In this document: piece after piece, positions 27,713 through 36,990 of the stretch
How the letters are laid out: every line of letters begins with the position of its first letter
Numbering within the stretch: the stretch's first letter is position 1
From: CAYMEV01 sp964389675 [NCBI: uncultured Candidatus Sumerlaeota bacterium]
GTDB taxonomy: Bacteria; CAYMEV01
Reading direction: 5' to 3'
Assembly (NCBI GenBank): GCA_964389675.1
Contig: CAYMEV010000003.1
Coordinates: 142,412-206,411 of the forward strand
Length of the DNA: 64,000 nt
Notes under the pieces: model-generated
What the model was told of the DNA's origin: nothing
What the model saw: only the letters and a program-made list of their open reading frames with translations
Database searches by the model: none
Program-made: the position numbers and the translations under genes

Positions 27713-28025
27713 TATACAGGATAATATCTCAAAAACAGCAATAATTGAATAGAAAAATACCGTTAAAAGATTACGAAAACAGGAGATGGATTTTCAGATT
27801 TTATATGAGTAAACCTGTATAGCTTACCATCATTTTTATATTGAGCCGGTTTCTGATGGCTTAAAGCAAAAACTTCCGCCATCTTTTTTCAGATGGATTT
27901 TGCTGTTGAACCTGAAATCATTTATATTTTCTTTTAAAAAATTATATTATCAGGTATGATAAAAAATTATTATTATATTTATATTTCATTTTCTTTTAAT
28001 AATATTTTAGATTTAGGAGGTTAGT
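27713..28025. promoter_or_regulatory. Divergent intergenic region upstream of the cyclase and FTCD genes
   Basis: 313 bases without a gene. It is very AT-rich, especially 27920-28010, and must hold promoters for both directions, but no single -35/-10 pair stands out. A strong TTAGGAGG ribosome binding site at 28014-28021 precedes the FTCD start. Confidence 0.5.
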
Positions 28026-29696
28026 ATGAAACTGGTTGAATGCGTCCCTAATTTCAGCGAGGGAAGGGACAAAGCCAAGATAGAGACTATTGTCAGGGAG
28101 ATAAGGGATACCAGAGGTGTCATGCTTCTGGATGTTGACCCCGGGGAAGCAACCAACAGGACGGTAGTAACATTCCTGGGCCCGCCCGATGCGGCCGTTG
28201 AAGCAGCTTTTAAGGCTATAAAAAAGGCGTCTGAGGTCATAGACATGAGGACACACAAGGGTGAGCATCCGAGAATGGGCGCAACCGATGTATGCCCCTT
28301 TGTGCCTGTTAGCGAAATAAGCACTGAGGAATGTATTGAACTGGCGAAAAGGCTCGGGGAAAGGGTTGGAAAAGAGCTTTCTATCCCGGTCTACCTGTAT
28401 GAGTATGCGGCCTCAAAACCCGACAGGAAGGCATTAAGCAGTATAAGGAAGGGTGAATACGAAGGCTTTGAGGAAAAGATCAGGGATGAACACTGGGAAC
28501 CCGATTTCGGCCCTGCAACATTTAATGCAAAATCAGGCTGTACAGCTATAGGGGTCAGAGAATTCCTGATAGCTTATAATGTAAACCTTAATACAAGGGA
28601 TAAGAAGAAGGCAAATAAGATTGCTAAAATTATCAGGGAAAGCGGTTATACTGAGAAAAACAAAAAGGGCCAGAAAGTCCGCGATGAAGACGGAAGCCCT
28701 GTGATCGTCCCCGGCAGGCTTCAGGAATGCAGGGCTGTCGGATGGTATATAGATGAGTATAATATGGCTCAGGTCTCGATCAACCTTACAAACTATAAAA
28801 TTACCCCTGTGCACAAGGCTTTCGATACTGTCTGCGAAGAGGCTGAAAAGCTCGGGATCAGGGTTACCGGAAGCGAAATAGTTGGCCTGGTTCCCAAAGA
28901 AGCCATGCTGATGGCCGGAAAGCATTATTTAAGCATGCAGGGGGAAAATACAGGCCTTCCCGAAAAGGATATCATAGCAAATGCAATACAGTCAATGGGG
29001 CTTAATGAGGTATCTGCCTTCTGCGTACAGGACAAGATCATTGAATATGCATATAAGAAGGACAGGAGCGGGCTTGTCGACATGAAGATTGACGAGTTCT
29101 CCGACCTTCTTTCAACAGATGCTCCGGCACCCGGAGGAGGCAGTGTGGCTGCACTGAACGGGGCTTTGTCCGCATCTCTTACCGCAATGGTCGCCTCTCT
29201 CACCATAGGAAAGAAAAAATACAGGGAATATGATGAGCTTATGAAGGATATTGCCCAGGAGGCTCAGGACCTGAAGTATTTTTACCTGAATGCTGTAGAT
29301 GAGGATACTGATGCATTTAATGAGATAATGGAAGCATTTTCCCTTCCAAAGAAGACTGATGAAGAAACTGAAGCAAGAAACCTGGCTGTGCAGAATGCTA
29401 CAAAAAAGGCTACACTTGTGCCTTTCAGCGTGCTTGAGAATACCAAGAGGCTTGCTGACCTCGCCATGGAAGTTGCACAGAAGGGAAATAAAAACAGCCT
29501 GTCAGATAGCGGTGTTGCGGGGCTTACAGCTTATTCTGCATGTATGGGAGCTTATTATAATGTCCTGATAAATCTGTCAGGCATAGAGGATGAGGGTTTC
29601 AAGAATGAGATCTTAGAGAAGGCCAGGTTCATAAAGGAAAATGTGCTCGCTGTTACTTCCGGGATTGAAGATCTCTTATGCAGTGACCTTGAATGA
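28026..29696 (+). CDS. ftcD: Bifunctional glutamate formiminotransferase / formiminotetrahydrofolate cyclodeaminase
   Basis: The 556-residue length is that of fused FTCD. Residues 1-~330 form the formiminotransferase domains: the start MKLVECVPNFSEGRD, the THKGEHPRMGATDVCPFVP segment with the catalytic His region, and a C-terminal lobe (QVSINLTNYKITPVHKAFD). Residues ~350-550 are the cyclodeaminase (FSDLLSTDAPAPGGGSVAALNGALSA). It transfers the formimino group of formiminoglutamate to tetrahydrofolate and converts it to methenyl-THF, the last step of one histidine degradation route. No hut genes are seen in the window. Start choice is firm because of the strong GGAGG. The M20 peptidase gene follows on the same strand after 106 bp. 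Confidence 0.95.
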   Translation: MKLVECVPNFSEGRDKAKIETIVREIRDTRGVMLLDVDPGEATNRTVVTFLGPPDAAVEAAFKAIKKASEVIDMRTHKGEHPRMGATDVCPFVPVSEISTEECIELAKRLGERVGKELSIPVYLYEYAASKPDRKALSSIRKGEYEGFEEKIRDEHWEPDFGPATFNAKSGCTAIGVREFLIAYNVNLNTRDKKKANKIAKIIRESGYTEKNKKGQKVRDEDGSPVIVPGRLQECRAVGWYIDEYNMAQVSINLTNYKITPVHKAFDTVCEEAEKLGIRVTGSEIVGLVPKEAMLMAGKHYLSMQGENTGLPEKDIIANAIQSMGLNEVSAFCVQDKIIEYAYKKDRSGLVDMKIDEFSDLLSTDAPAPGGGSVAALNGALSASLTAMVASLTIGKKKYREYDELMKDIAQEAQDLKYFYLNAVDEDTDAFNEIMEAFSLPKKTDEETEARNLAVQNATKKATLVPFSVLENTKRLADLAMEVAQKGNKNSLSDSGVAGLTAYSACMGAYYNVLINLSGIEDEGFKNEILEKARFIKENVLAVTSGIEDLLCSDLE

Positions 29697-29802
29697 ACAT
29701 GCGGATATTTAATAAAAGGACAGCAGTATAAAATTTTCTTTAATCGGAATTGTTAATAATTTATATTTTTGATCATATATTAGAACAGGAGATTTTTTTG
29801 CA

Positions 29803-31038
29803 ATGAATACAGAACAGAAAAAGAAAGAAATTTTAGGATTCTTTGAAAAAAACAGGGAAAACCTCAAACGAAAACTGATAAGCCTTCTTGGAGAAATGGT
29901 TGCTCAGAAGACTATAAATGTTGTTTCAGAAAAGATGCCTGAATTTCCCTTCCTTAAGCACAGGGGTGAAGAGTACAGGGTCGGAGATATTGCAGTAAGA
30001 GAGCTTGAGAAGCTCGGGATAAGGTATGAGGTGTTCGGGAAGCAGAAGGAGAGGCCTAATATAATTACGCATTATGGAAGTAATATTAAGGAAAAGAGGC
30101 TTTTTATAGCATCCCATATGGATATAGTACCTCCCGGTGATGGATGGGATACTGATCCGTTTGAAATGAAGGTTGAAGGCAATAAGGCGACAGGAAGGGG
30201 AGTGCTTGACAATAAAGGACCGCTTGTAAGCTCTATTATTGCACTTGAGATCCTCAAAAGCGTTATAAAAGAAGATGATATAGAGGGGGATTTTCAGGTA
30301 GCTTTCCTGTCTGATGAAGAAGCGCATGAGGAAGTAGATTACGGTATCGGCTACCTTCTTGAGGATAAGCTGATAAACCCCACCTATGCCATCATACCTG
30401 ATATCGGGGGCAATATGCTTGAGATCGACATAGCTGAAAAGGGGAGGGTAGTTGCAAAGGTAATAGCAAAGGGAAAGCAGGCGCATGGTTCAACACCTGA
30501 AAGGGGAGATAATGCAATTAACAGAATGGGCAGATACCTCTCAGCCCTTGAGAAATACACATTAAAGCATGGAGATGATCCTATTTTGGGCGATCCTACG
30601 ATAAATGTCGGCGAAATAAGAGGAGGTTCTGCTCCGAATATTGTCCCGTCTGTCTGTGAAGCAATACTCGATATAAGGCTTGTCAGGGATATGACCCCTG
30701 AAAAGATAAAAGAGGAATTGCAGGGGATCCTTCCTGATGAGAAGGATAAGATAGAAATTATAATCAAAGGTGGAACATACCCGCACAGCATATCACCTGA
30801 CAATGAGCTTGTAAAATCTGTTATTGAAAACAGCAGGAAATATTTCAAAAAGGATCCCAAACCGTTCGGGAGCGGAGGGGGCACCTATGCAAAGAAGCTT
30901 AATATGTGCGGGATCAAGGCCATAGGTTTCGGGCCCGGTGATGACAATGCCTTTCATATGGCCAATGAATATGTTGAAATTGACCAGCTCCTGGATTTTA
31001 GCGTGCTGATATGCCTGATAGCCCTGGACCTGATCTAA
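29803..31038 (+). CDS. M20-family dipeptidase (PepV/Sapep-like)
   Basis: 411 residues with all expected co-catalytic zinc ligands: His105 in ASHMDIVPPGDGWDTDPF with Asp107, Asp136 in GRGVLDNKGP, the Glu172/Glu173 pair in SDEEAHEE, and the dimerisation/lid domain starting QAHGSTPERGDNAINRM. The DGWDTDPFE and KGP segments resemble PepV/Sapep-type dipeptidases more than ArgE or DapE. It is cytoplasmic. GGAGA about ten bases before the ATG serves as the ribosome binding site. The next gene begins inside its last codons (28 bp overlap), so it is probably the first gene of the run that leads into the MutL/DUF6754 cluster, or the gene into which that cluster's transcript was joined. Confidence 0.9.
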   Translation: MNTEQKKKEILGFFEKNRENLKRKLISLLGEMVAQKTINVVSEKMPEFPFLKHRGEEYRVGDIAVRELEKLGIRYEVFGKQKERPNIITHYGSNIKEKRLFIASHMDIVPPGDGWDTDPFEMKVEGNKATGRGVLDNKGPLVSSIIALEILKSVIKEDDIEGDFQVAFLSDEEAHEEVDYGIGYLLEDKLINPTYAIIPDIGGNMLEIDIAEKGRVVAKVIAKGKQAHGSTPERGDNAINRMGRYLSALEKYTLKHGDDPILGDPTINVGEIRGGSAPNIVPSVCEAILDIRLVRDMTPEKIKEELQGILPDEKDKIEIIIKGGTYPHSISPDNELVKSVIENSRKYFKKDPKPFGSGGGTYAKKLNMCGIKAIGFGPGDDNAFHMANEYVEIDQLLDFSVLICLIALDLI

Positions 31039-31469
31039 ATGACAAGGAATTTGGAAGACTCCTGTTCGAGTGGGAGATTCATCCTGCCGGAAGAAATAAA
31101 AAGAAGCTGGCCCTGCTGTGCATCGTGTCCGGGGTCTTTCTGATGTTTCTGATAGAGGTTACAAAAAGCTTTATAATAACATATCTTATACTGCTTATAT
31201 ATTTATTTACATTGAAGTCTTTTATATTTAAAACCTACTATAGGCTTTATGAAAAGGGCCTTTGTACTGTACAGCTTGGTTTTAACGACAGGAGGAGCTA
31301 CAGCAGTTTCATCTCAGTTTTCCGCAGTGATGATTCCCTGCTGTTGTCCTCTGTCAGGAAATATTCTTTTATAGCAAAAACCAGGGGAATTGAGCTGGTT
31401 TTTGAGGATCCGGGACTGAAAAAAAGGGTTGCGGATTTTCTGGAGGGGAAGATTGCAGAGGATCACTGA
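31011..31469 (+). CDS. Small membrane protein, 152 residues, unknown
   Basis: I do not recognise it. It starts with MPDSPGPDLNDKEFGRLLFEWEIHP, then two close hydrophobic segments (residues ~33-51 and ~55-72) and a basic/acidic cytoplasmic-looking tail with alternating beta pattern. The topology resembles a bacterial PH-like or YcxB-type two-helix membrane protein, but this is only a shape comparison. It overlaps the M20 gene by 28 bp and is itself overlapped by the next small gene, which argues for tight translational coupling. It belongs to the run leading into the MutL-type gene. Confidence 0.6.
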   Translation: MPDSPGPDLNDKEFGRLLFEWEIHPAGRNKKKLALLCIVSGVFLMFLIEVTKSFIITYLILLIYLFTLKSFIFKTYYRLYEKGLCTVQLGFNDRRSYSSFISVFRSDDSLLLSSVRKYSFIAKTRGIELVFEDPGLKKRVADFLEGKIAEDH

Positions 31470-31728
31470 GGAAGAAAGAGAGCTTGTCGACAGGATTGCT
31501 CAGAAGATTTATGAGAGGCGTATGTCTGTACCTGCCATATTATTCCTTGAGATGTCAAAACCCCTGTGCTTCGTAGGGTCATCACTGATAGCATTCCTTG
31601 AGCCTGTTCTGCAGAGCATTATTCCATACCGGGATGTTGAAAAGTTCAGAAGCTTTATTGAAAAGAGGGAGAATGTAGAATATCTCATCGAGCAGATAGA
31701 AAAGAAGGATATTAAAGAGGAAAAATAA
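31453..31728 (+). CDS. Small uncharacterised protein (~91 residues)
   Basis: I place the start at the TTG at 31453 because GGAGGGG (31442-31448) sits just upstream; an in-frame ATG at 31429 has no ribosome binding site and would lengthen the overlap with the preceding gene. The product is helical and charged (EEERELVDRIAQKIYERRMSVPAILFLEMSKPLCF), with a hydrophobic central stretch around SVPAILFLEMSKPLCFVGSSLIAFLEP that may sit at the membrane, and a C-terminal charged helix rich in Glu and Lys. Function unknown. It precedes the MutL-type gene by 31 bp in a continuous same-strand run. Confidence 0.6.
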   Translation: MQRITEEERELVDRIAQKIYERRMSVPAILFLEMSKPLCFVGSSLIAFLEPVLQSIIPYRDVEKFRSFIEKRENVEYLIEQIEKKDIKEEK

Positions 31729-31759
31729 ATTAATATTAAAATAATCTGGAGGTCGTTTT

Positions 31760-33592
31760 GTGGATACCAAATTACCGGAAAAGATTAATTCAATCCTTGC
31801 AACGGATTGCGGGAGCACCACGACAAAAGCCATCCTGATAGAAAAAAAGGGAGATGAATACAGGCTTATTGTCAGGGGGGAAGCTCCTACCACAGTTGAA
31901 GCTCCTGCTGAGGATGTCACCAAGGGTGTTCTGAATGCTGTGAAAGAGGTAGAAGAGCTTGCCGGAAGAAAGATCCTTAATGGAGACAAGATAATTACGC
32001 CTATGAAGGACGGAGAAGGGGTCGACATCTATATTTCCACCTCTTCTGCAGGAGGAGGCCTGCAGATGATGGTGGCCGGGGTTGTAAAGAACATGACCGC
32101 TGAGAGTGCGGCAAGGGCTGCCCTGGGAGCCGGTGCTATCGTTATGGATACTATTGCTTCAAATGACAGGAGGCTGCCCTATGAGCAGATCGAGAGGATA
32201 AGGCATCTAAGGCCGGACATGATACTGCTTTCAGGCGGGATCGACGGTGGGACGATCAAGCATGTCGTTGACCTGGGAGAAAGGATCAGGGCCGCGAATC
32301 CCAAGCCGAGGCTGGGAATAGGCTTCAAACTGCCGGTTATATATGCAGGTAATAAAGATGCGGTTGAGGAGATCGAACATCTCCTGAGGGATATTACTTC
32401 CCTTGATGTAGTGCCAAATATAAGGCCGAAGCTGGAATTTGAAAACCTGCTTCCTGCAAGGGAGAAAATACATGACCTTTTTATGGAGCATGTTATGGCT
32501 CAAGCGCCTGGATATGACAAGCTCATGACATGGACGGATGTTCCCATCATGCCTACTCCGGGTGCGGTGGGCCTTATTATACAGACTATTGCCGAACTGC
32601 AGAAGATACAGGCAGTAGGTGTCGATATAGGAGGTGCAACAACTGATGTCTTCAGTGTATTTCAGAACACATTCAACAGGACTGTAAGCGCAAACCTCGG
32701 TATGAGCTATTCAATATCAAATGTTTTTGCGGAAGCAGGGCTTGAAAATGTAATGAGATGGGTGCCTTTCAATATCAAGGAGAGCGAACTTCGAAACAGG
32801 ATCAAGAATAAGATGATAAGGCCAACCACTATTCCTCAGATGATGGAAGAGCTTGTGCTGGAGCAGGCTGTAGCAAAGGAAGCGCTGAGGCTTGCTTTCA
32901 TTCAGCATAAGGAATTTGCAGTTGGCCTGAAAGGTGTGCAAAAGCAGAGGACAATATCCGATGCATTTGACCAGAAGCTTTCCGGTGAAACACTTGTGGA
33001 TATGATGGAGCTGGACCTTCTTGTAGGATCAGGGGGAGTCCTGTCGCATGCGCCGAGAAGGCACCAGTCAGCTCTTATGCTGATCGACGCTTTCCTGCCG
33101 GAAGGAATTACCATGCTTGCTGTTGATTCCATTTTCATGATGCCTCAGCTCGGGGTACTTTCAACTGTCCATAAGGTTGCCGCTATGGAGGTCTTTAACA
33201 AGGACTGCATGATCAAGCTTGGTTCATGTGTTGCCCCGGTCGGCAATGCAAAAAGGGAGGGGATTGAGATCCTTGAAGTAGAGCTTGAAATGCCAGGAGG
33301 GGAGAAAAAGGAATTCAATCTGAAGTACGGGGAGATGAAGCTTATCCCCCTTGGAGTTGATGAAAAAGCAAAAGTTATTCTTAAACCGCTAAAGGGGTTT
33401 GATATCGGTGAGGGAAAGAACAAGAAGAAAGAGGCATATGTTGAAGGCGGTGTTGTCGGTGTTATCTTTGACGGAAGAGGGAGGAACCCGTTGAATATTC
33501 CTTCCGATGAGTCTGAAAGAGTAAGAAAGCTATTAGAATGGATCGAAGAACTGAGGGTCTACCCCCGGGATAAGATCCAGAATCTGTATTAA
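31760..33592 (+). CDS. GlmL/MutL-type ASKHA ATPase (glutamate mutase L family), standalone
   Basis: 610 residues from a GTG start with CTGGAGG upstream. Two actin-fold phosphate loops are visible: ATDCGSTTTKAILI (residues 14-27) and GVDIGGATTDVFSV (near 288-302), together with STSSAGGGLQMMVAG, typical of the MutL family (unrelated to mismatch-repair MutL). In clostridia the gene lies between the two subunit genes of adenosylcobalamin-dependent glutamate mutase and is thought to act as a reactivating chaperone. Here no mutase subunit gene is present within the window. Instead it is followed after 13 bp by a barrel-sandwich protein and then membrane proteins, so its client is probably different. 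Family assignment is strong; role is inference. Confidence 0.85.
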   Translation: MDTKLPEKINSILATDCGSTTTKAILIEKKGDEYRLIVRGEAPTTVEAPAEDVTKGVLNAVKEVEELAGRKILNGDKIITPMKDGEGVDIYISTSSAGGGLQMMVAGVVKNMTAESAARAALGAGAIVMDTIASNDRRLPYEQIERIRHLRPDMILLSGGIDGGTIKHVVDLGERIRAANPKPRLGIGFKLPVIYAGNKDAVEEIEHLLRDITSLDVVPNIRPKLEFENLLPAREKIHDLFMEHVMAQAPGYDKLMTWTDVPIMPTPGAVGLIIQTIAELQKIQAVGVDIGGATTDVFSVFQNTFNRTVSANLGMSYSISNVFAEAGLENVMRWVPFNIKESELRNRIKNKMIRPTTIPQMMEELVLEQAVAKEALRLAFIQHKEFAVGLKGVQKQRTISDAFDQKLSGETLVDMMELDLLVGSGGVLSHAPRRHQSALMLIDAFLPEGITMLAVDSIFMMPQLGVLSTVHKVAAMEVFNKDCMIKLGSCVAPVGNAKREGIEILEVELEMPGGEKKEFNLKYGEMKLIPLGVDEKAKVILKPLKGFDIGEGKNKKKEAYVEGGVVGVIFDGRGRNPLNIPSDESERVRKLLEWIEELRVYPRDKIQNLY

Positions 33593-33605
33593 CAGGAGGA
33601 GAAAG

Positions 33606-34730
33606 ATGGGAGAAGCATATACACCCGGACTGAAAGTCACGGGGATGACCATAGTAAAGAAAGAAAGAAGACTTCCCTTGCTGGGCGATGTCCTGCCTGC
33701 AAAAGGAGAACCGGTGAAGGCTGAAGATATTGTTGCAAGAACGGAACTGCCTGGCCCTATAACTCCGGTCAATGTTGCTAATGTGCTTTCATGCCTTCCT
33801 GAAGATATTCCCAATCTTTTATGTAAAAAAGCCGGCGATAAAGTTGCAAAGGGCGAGACCATAGCCTCACTGAAGACATTTTTCGGCCTGTTCACATCTC
33901 TCTGCAAGGCCCCTACAGGAGGCACAATAGAGGATATATCCAAGACTACAGGACAGGTTTATATCAGGGGTAATTCCATCCCTGTAGAGATCAGGGCATA
34001 TATTGACGGTGAAGTCATTGATGTTCTGGAAAAAGAGGGTGTAATAATTCAGACAGAAGGCGCATTTATCCAGGGCATATTTGGAATCGGGCCGGAAACC
34101 ATAGGAGAAATAGATGTTATTGTAGAAAGCCCTGATGATATACTTACTGAGGACATGCTGCATGAAAGGCATGAAGGAAAGATCGTTGTCGGCGGAAGCC
34201 TGGTTACATATGAAGCATTGAAAAAGGCTGTGGACCTGAAAGTCAATGCAATTATAGTTGGAGGCTTCAATGACAAGGACCTCAGGGAATTTCTCGGTTA
34301 CGACCTTGGTGTAGCGATCACAGGCAAGGAAGATAAAGGAATAACACTTGTCATAACTGAAGGCTTCGGCAAGATCAATATTGCAAAGAAGACATTCGAC
34401 CTGCTTGTTGCCAACCAGGGCAATAAAGCATCCGTAAACGGCGCAACCCAGATCAGGGCAGGGGTAATAAGGCCTGAGATCATAATTCCGAAGAAATACG
34501 AAAAGAAAGAGGATATTGATGGTGCTGTATCTGAGGGGCTTGTCCATGGGACTCAGGTCAGAATGATAAGGGAGCCTTATTTCGGGTTTTTGGGGAAAAT
34601 TAAGGAAATGCCCGTAAAACTTAAGATGATGGAGTCTGAAACAATGGTGAGGACTGTAATAGTCACCCTTGATGATACAGGCGAAGATGTACTTGTTCCA
34701 AGAGCAAACGTAGAGATAATAGAGACATGA
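33606..34730 (+). CDS. Uncharacterised protein with barrel-sandwich-like domain, partner of the MutL-type gene
   Basis: 374 residues, no signal peptide and no membrane segment. Residues ~75-140 (KAGDKVAKGETIASL ... CKAPTGGTIEDIS ... TGQVYIRG) look like a biotinyl/lipoyl-type barrel-sandwich hybrid without the modified lysine, as in RnfC- or HlyD-type folds. This is followed by a GEVIDVLEKEGVIIQTEGAFIQG segment, a glycine-rich IVVGGSLVTYEALKKA alpha/beta region and a C-terminal KOW-like beta region (GKIKEMPVKLKMMESETMVRTV). I know no assigned function. AGGAGG lies nine bases before the ATG, 13 bp after the MutL-type stop. The tight spacing suggests that the two proteins act together. Confidence 0.7.
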   Translation: MGEAYTPGLKVTGMTIVKKERRLPLLGDVLPAKGEPVKAEDIVARTELPGPITPVNVANVLSCLPEDIPNLLCKKAGDKVAKGETIASLKTFFGLFTSLCKAPTGGTIEDISKTTGQVYIRGNSIPVEIRAYIDGEVIDVLEKEGVIIQTEGAFIQGIFGIGPETIGEIDVIVESPDDILTEDMLHERHEGKIVVGGSLVTYEALKKAVDLKVNAIIVGGFNDKDLREFLGYDLGVAITGKEDKGITLVITEGFGKINIAKKTFDLLVANQGNKASVNGATQIRAGVIRPEIIIPKKYEKKEDIDGAVSEGLVHGTQVRMIREPYFGFLGKIKEMPVKLKMMESETMVRTVIVTLDDTGEDVLVPRANVEIIET

Positions 34731-34764
34731 TTGATATTAAAATTAAAAATATAGGAGAAAAGAT

Positions 34765-36021
34765 ATGAGAAAAAGGATACTCCTTTTCATTTTGCTGATG
34801 ATCTGTATTTCTTTTATCCATGCTTATTCTCAGGAGAATTCCGGAGATGGTGAGGCAGTAATGCCGGAGGATAATGAGGCTGTCAGCCTCAAGCCTCTCA
34901 GCATTGTGGTGCCAGGCCCCGTTGATGTAAGGGCAGTGGATCATCCGAATGACAATGGCAAGGCCCTTATAGTGCAATGGGACCATTCGCCATTGCAGAA
35001 AGAAGGCAAAATTCTGCTTTACCGGATCTACAGGTCAGAAAAAAGGACAGGGCCCTTTGCGGAGATATCCACTGTCCCTGCACTGGAGAATGAATTTGTG
35101 GATTCAACGGTCTATCCCGACAATCCTTTCTACTACAAGGTAATAGCAGAGGATAAAAAGGGAAACCATTCACGTATGGACATATTTGCCTCAGAAGGAA
35201 TTGCAACTGCGCAGTTCTTTCACAGTGGAAGGCTGAACATGCTTATAATACTTGCAGTCCTGTGTTTTTTCATCCTTTACAGCATCAATCAGGCAAAAAA
35301 GAACCCCTATGGATATATAAGGCCTATTGCAGGACTGGCAGCTGTTGAAGAAGCGATAGGCAGGGCTACGGAAATGGGAAAGCCTACCCTGTATGTATCA
35401 GGCATAATGGATATGGATGATGTTCAGACGATCGCAGGCATAACCATCCTCGGCCAGGTTGCAAAGATGTGTGCGGAATATGATACTCCCATACTGGTGC
35501 CTACCTGCAGGAGCGTAGTCATGTCAACATCACAGGAGGTTGTAAGGGAGGCTTACCTGAAGGCAGGCAGGCCCGATGCATTCAATCAGGACAGGATCTG
35601 GTACATGACAGATGACCAGTTTGGTTTTGCTGCAGGTGTTGACGGCCTCATAATAAGGGAAAAGCCCGCTGCTGTATTCCTTCTCGGGAGGTTCTATGCT
35701 GAATCCCTTATCCTTGCTGAGACAGGAAATTTTGTCGGTGCGATACAGATAGCAGGAACTGCAGAAGCAAGCCAGCTTCCGTTCTTTGTCACAGCCTGCG
35801 ACTATACTCTGATAGGGGAAGAGCTATTTGCCGCGAGTGCCTACCTTTCAAGGGATCCCATGTCAGTTGGAAGCCTGAAGGGCCAGGACTGGGGAAAGGC
35901 GGTCATTATTGCAGTGCTTGCACTTGGATTCATCTTCTCGATCGTATCTTATTTCAGGCAGGATATGGGTATGTCTTTTGACATCTTTGAAGCCTTCAAA
36001 AATCTATTCAAGGTGGTATAG
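34765..36021 (+). CDS. DUF6754-type membrane protein with fibronectin III domain
   Basis: Signal peptide (MRKRILLFILLMICISFIHAYS), then a fibronectin type III domain (residues ~48-135, ending with the DNPFYYKVIAEDKKGN strand), a first membrane helix near 153-172 (MLIILAVLCFFILYSI), a conserved alpha/beta domain (GMAAVEEAIGRATEMGKPTLYVSG-like start, TPILVPTCRSVVMSTSQEVVREAY, AGTAEASQLPFFVTACDYTLIGEELFAASAYLS) and a final membrane helix near 376-395. The central domain is what I recognise as DUF6754; its function is unknown. Topology predicts the Ig-like part outside and the conserved domain inside. It sits 34 bp after the barrel-sandwich gene and 2 bp before another membrane protein. Confidence 0.75.
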   Translation: MRKRILLFILLMICISFIHAYSQENSGDGEAVMPEDNEAVSLKPLSIVVPGPVDVRAVDHPNDNGKALIVQWDHSPLQKEGKILLYRIYRSEKRTGPFAEISTVPALENEFVDSTVYPDNPFYYKVIAEDKKGNHSRMDIFASEGIATAQFFHSGRLNMLIILAVLCFFILYSINQAKKNPYGYIRPIAGLAAVEEAIGRATEMGKPTLYVSGIMDMDDVQTIAGITILGQVAKMCAEYDTPILVPTCRSVVMSTSQEVVREAYLKAGRPDAFNQDRIWYMTDDQFGFAAGVDGLIIREKPAAVFLLGRFYAESLILAETGNFVGAIQIAGTAEASQLPFFVTACDYTLIGEELFAASAYLSRDPMSVGSLKGQDWGKAVIIAVLALGFIFSIVSYFRQDMGMSFDIFEAFKNLFKVV

Positions 36022-36023
36022 CT

Positions 36024-36980
36024 ATGAAGTACAGAATTCCAGTTTTGATTACTATGATAACGGGCATTATTATGGTCATAAAAGAATTCATTCCCCACAA
36101 TCCCTTTGACAGAATGGATGATATACTGCAGGACTGGTATATGATCGTAGCATCATTTGCCATCATTCTCGGAGTGGAAAGCCTTCTCCATGTCCATGCC
36201 ATGAAGATCTCATTCAAGAGGAAGGACTGGCAGTATTCAGTGGTCCTTATAGTGACTCTTTTCCTGATGGCATTCTGCGGGCTTTTCGGGGGTATAGAGG
36301 ATAAAGAATTTTATAATCTGAAAGACGAACAGGACATTAATACTGTGCTTAATATGGACATTCAGCTTGCGGACGGCACTGTTAAGATAAGCAGCCTGAT
36401 CCCGGAAGGAACGGCTGATAAGGGAAAATTCATGTATGAAAACCAGGGCAGTATTATGCTTGATATAATAAATGAAAAGAATGTATCAGCAGTCCACCCT
36501 GAAAGGGGATATAAAATTCCGGCCCAGTACCAGGAGAAAAAGAACCAGAGCCTTCAGAAGACGCTTAAAGACCAGCAGATATTCCTGCACAGGGGGGGGC
36601 TGAAATATGCATGGATCTTCTATCTCTACGGAGGTTTCCAGTTCAGTTACAGATTCATCTATACTGCCCTGGGAAGCACCATGTTCAGCATCCTTGCTTT
36701 TTTTGTCGCATCTGCCGCCTACAGGGCTTTCAAGGCAAGGACATTTGAAGCGACCCTCCTTCTGCTTTCAGCCTTTATTGTTATGCTGGGGAGAGTGACA
36801 TTCGGTGAAATGATAGCTGATATTACATCCATCAATATCCCCTTTATAACCGAGTGGCTTATTGATTATCCGAATACAGCCGGTCAGAAGGCTATCATGA
36901 TAGGCATTGCGCTCGGGATCATCTCAACATCCCTGAGAGTTATCCTTGGCATAGAAAAATCCTACCTTGGTAGGGATTAA
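36024..36980 (+). CDS. Polytopic membrane protein of the MutL/DUF6754 cluster
   Basis: 318 residues. There are three N-terminal membrane helices (within residues ~1-90), a soluble loop of ~100 residues (NLKDEQDINTVLNMDIQLADG to DQQIFLHRGG) and three or four C-terminal helices with the motifs ASAAYRAFKARTFEATLLL and a conserved-looking end, YPNTAGQKAIMIGIALGIIS. AAGGTGG precedes the ATG, and only 2 bp separate it from the DUF6754 gene. I do not recognise the family or function. The basic RAFKAR loop after a helix indicates the cytoplasmic side. Context suggests a subunit of a membrane complex with the neighbouring products. Confidence 0.75.
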   Translation: MKYRIPVLITMITGIIMVIKEFIPHNPFDRMDDILQDWYMIVASFAIILGVESLLHVHAMKISFKRKDWQYSVVLIVTLFLMAFCGLFGGIEDKEFYNLKDEQDINTVLNMDIQLADGTVKISSLIPEGTADKGKFMYENQGSIMLDIINEKNVSAVHPERGYKIPAQYQEKKNQSLQKTLKDQQIFLHRGGLKYAWIFYLYGGFQFSYRFIYTALGSTMFSILAFFVASAAYRAFKARTFEATLLLLSAFIVMLGRVTFGEMIADITSINIPFITEWLIDYPNTAGQKAIMIGIALGIISTSLRVILGIEKSYLGRD

Positions 36981-36990
36981 GGAGGTTTAT

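Noticed and set aside
30384-30884. Open frame on the minus strand opposite the M20 dipeptidase gene
   Set aside because: A shadow of a gene with all its catalytic residues; Ser/Pro-rich composition typical of antisense frames.
31760-33592. DNA mismatch repair MutL
   Set aside because: Only the name is shared; the sequence has actin-fold ASKHA loops, not the GHKL ATPase motifs of mismatch repair MutL.
33867-34547. Long open frame on the minus strand opposite the barrel-sandwich gene
   Set aside because: It lies entirely inside a well supported gene, has no ribosome binding site and gives a Cys/Tyr-rich product typical of antisense frames.
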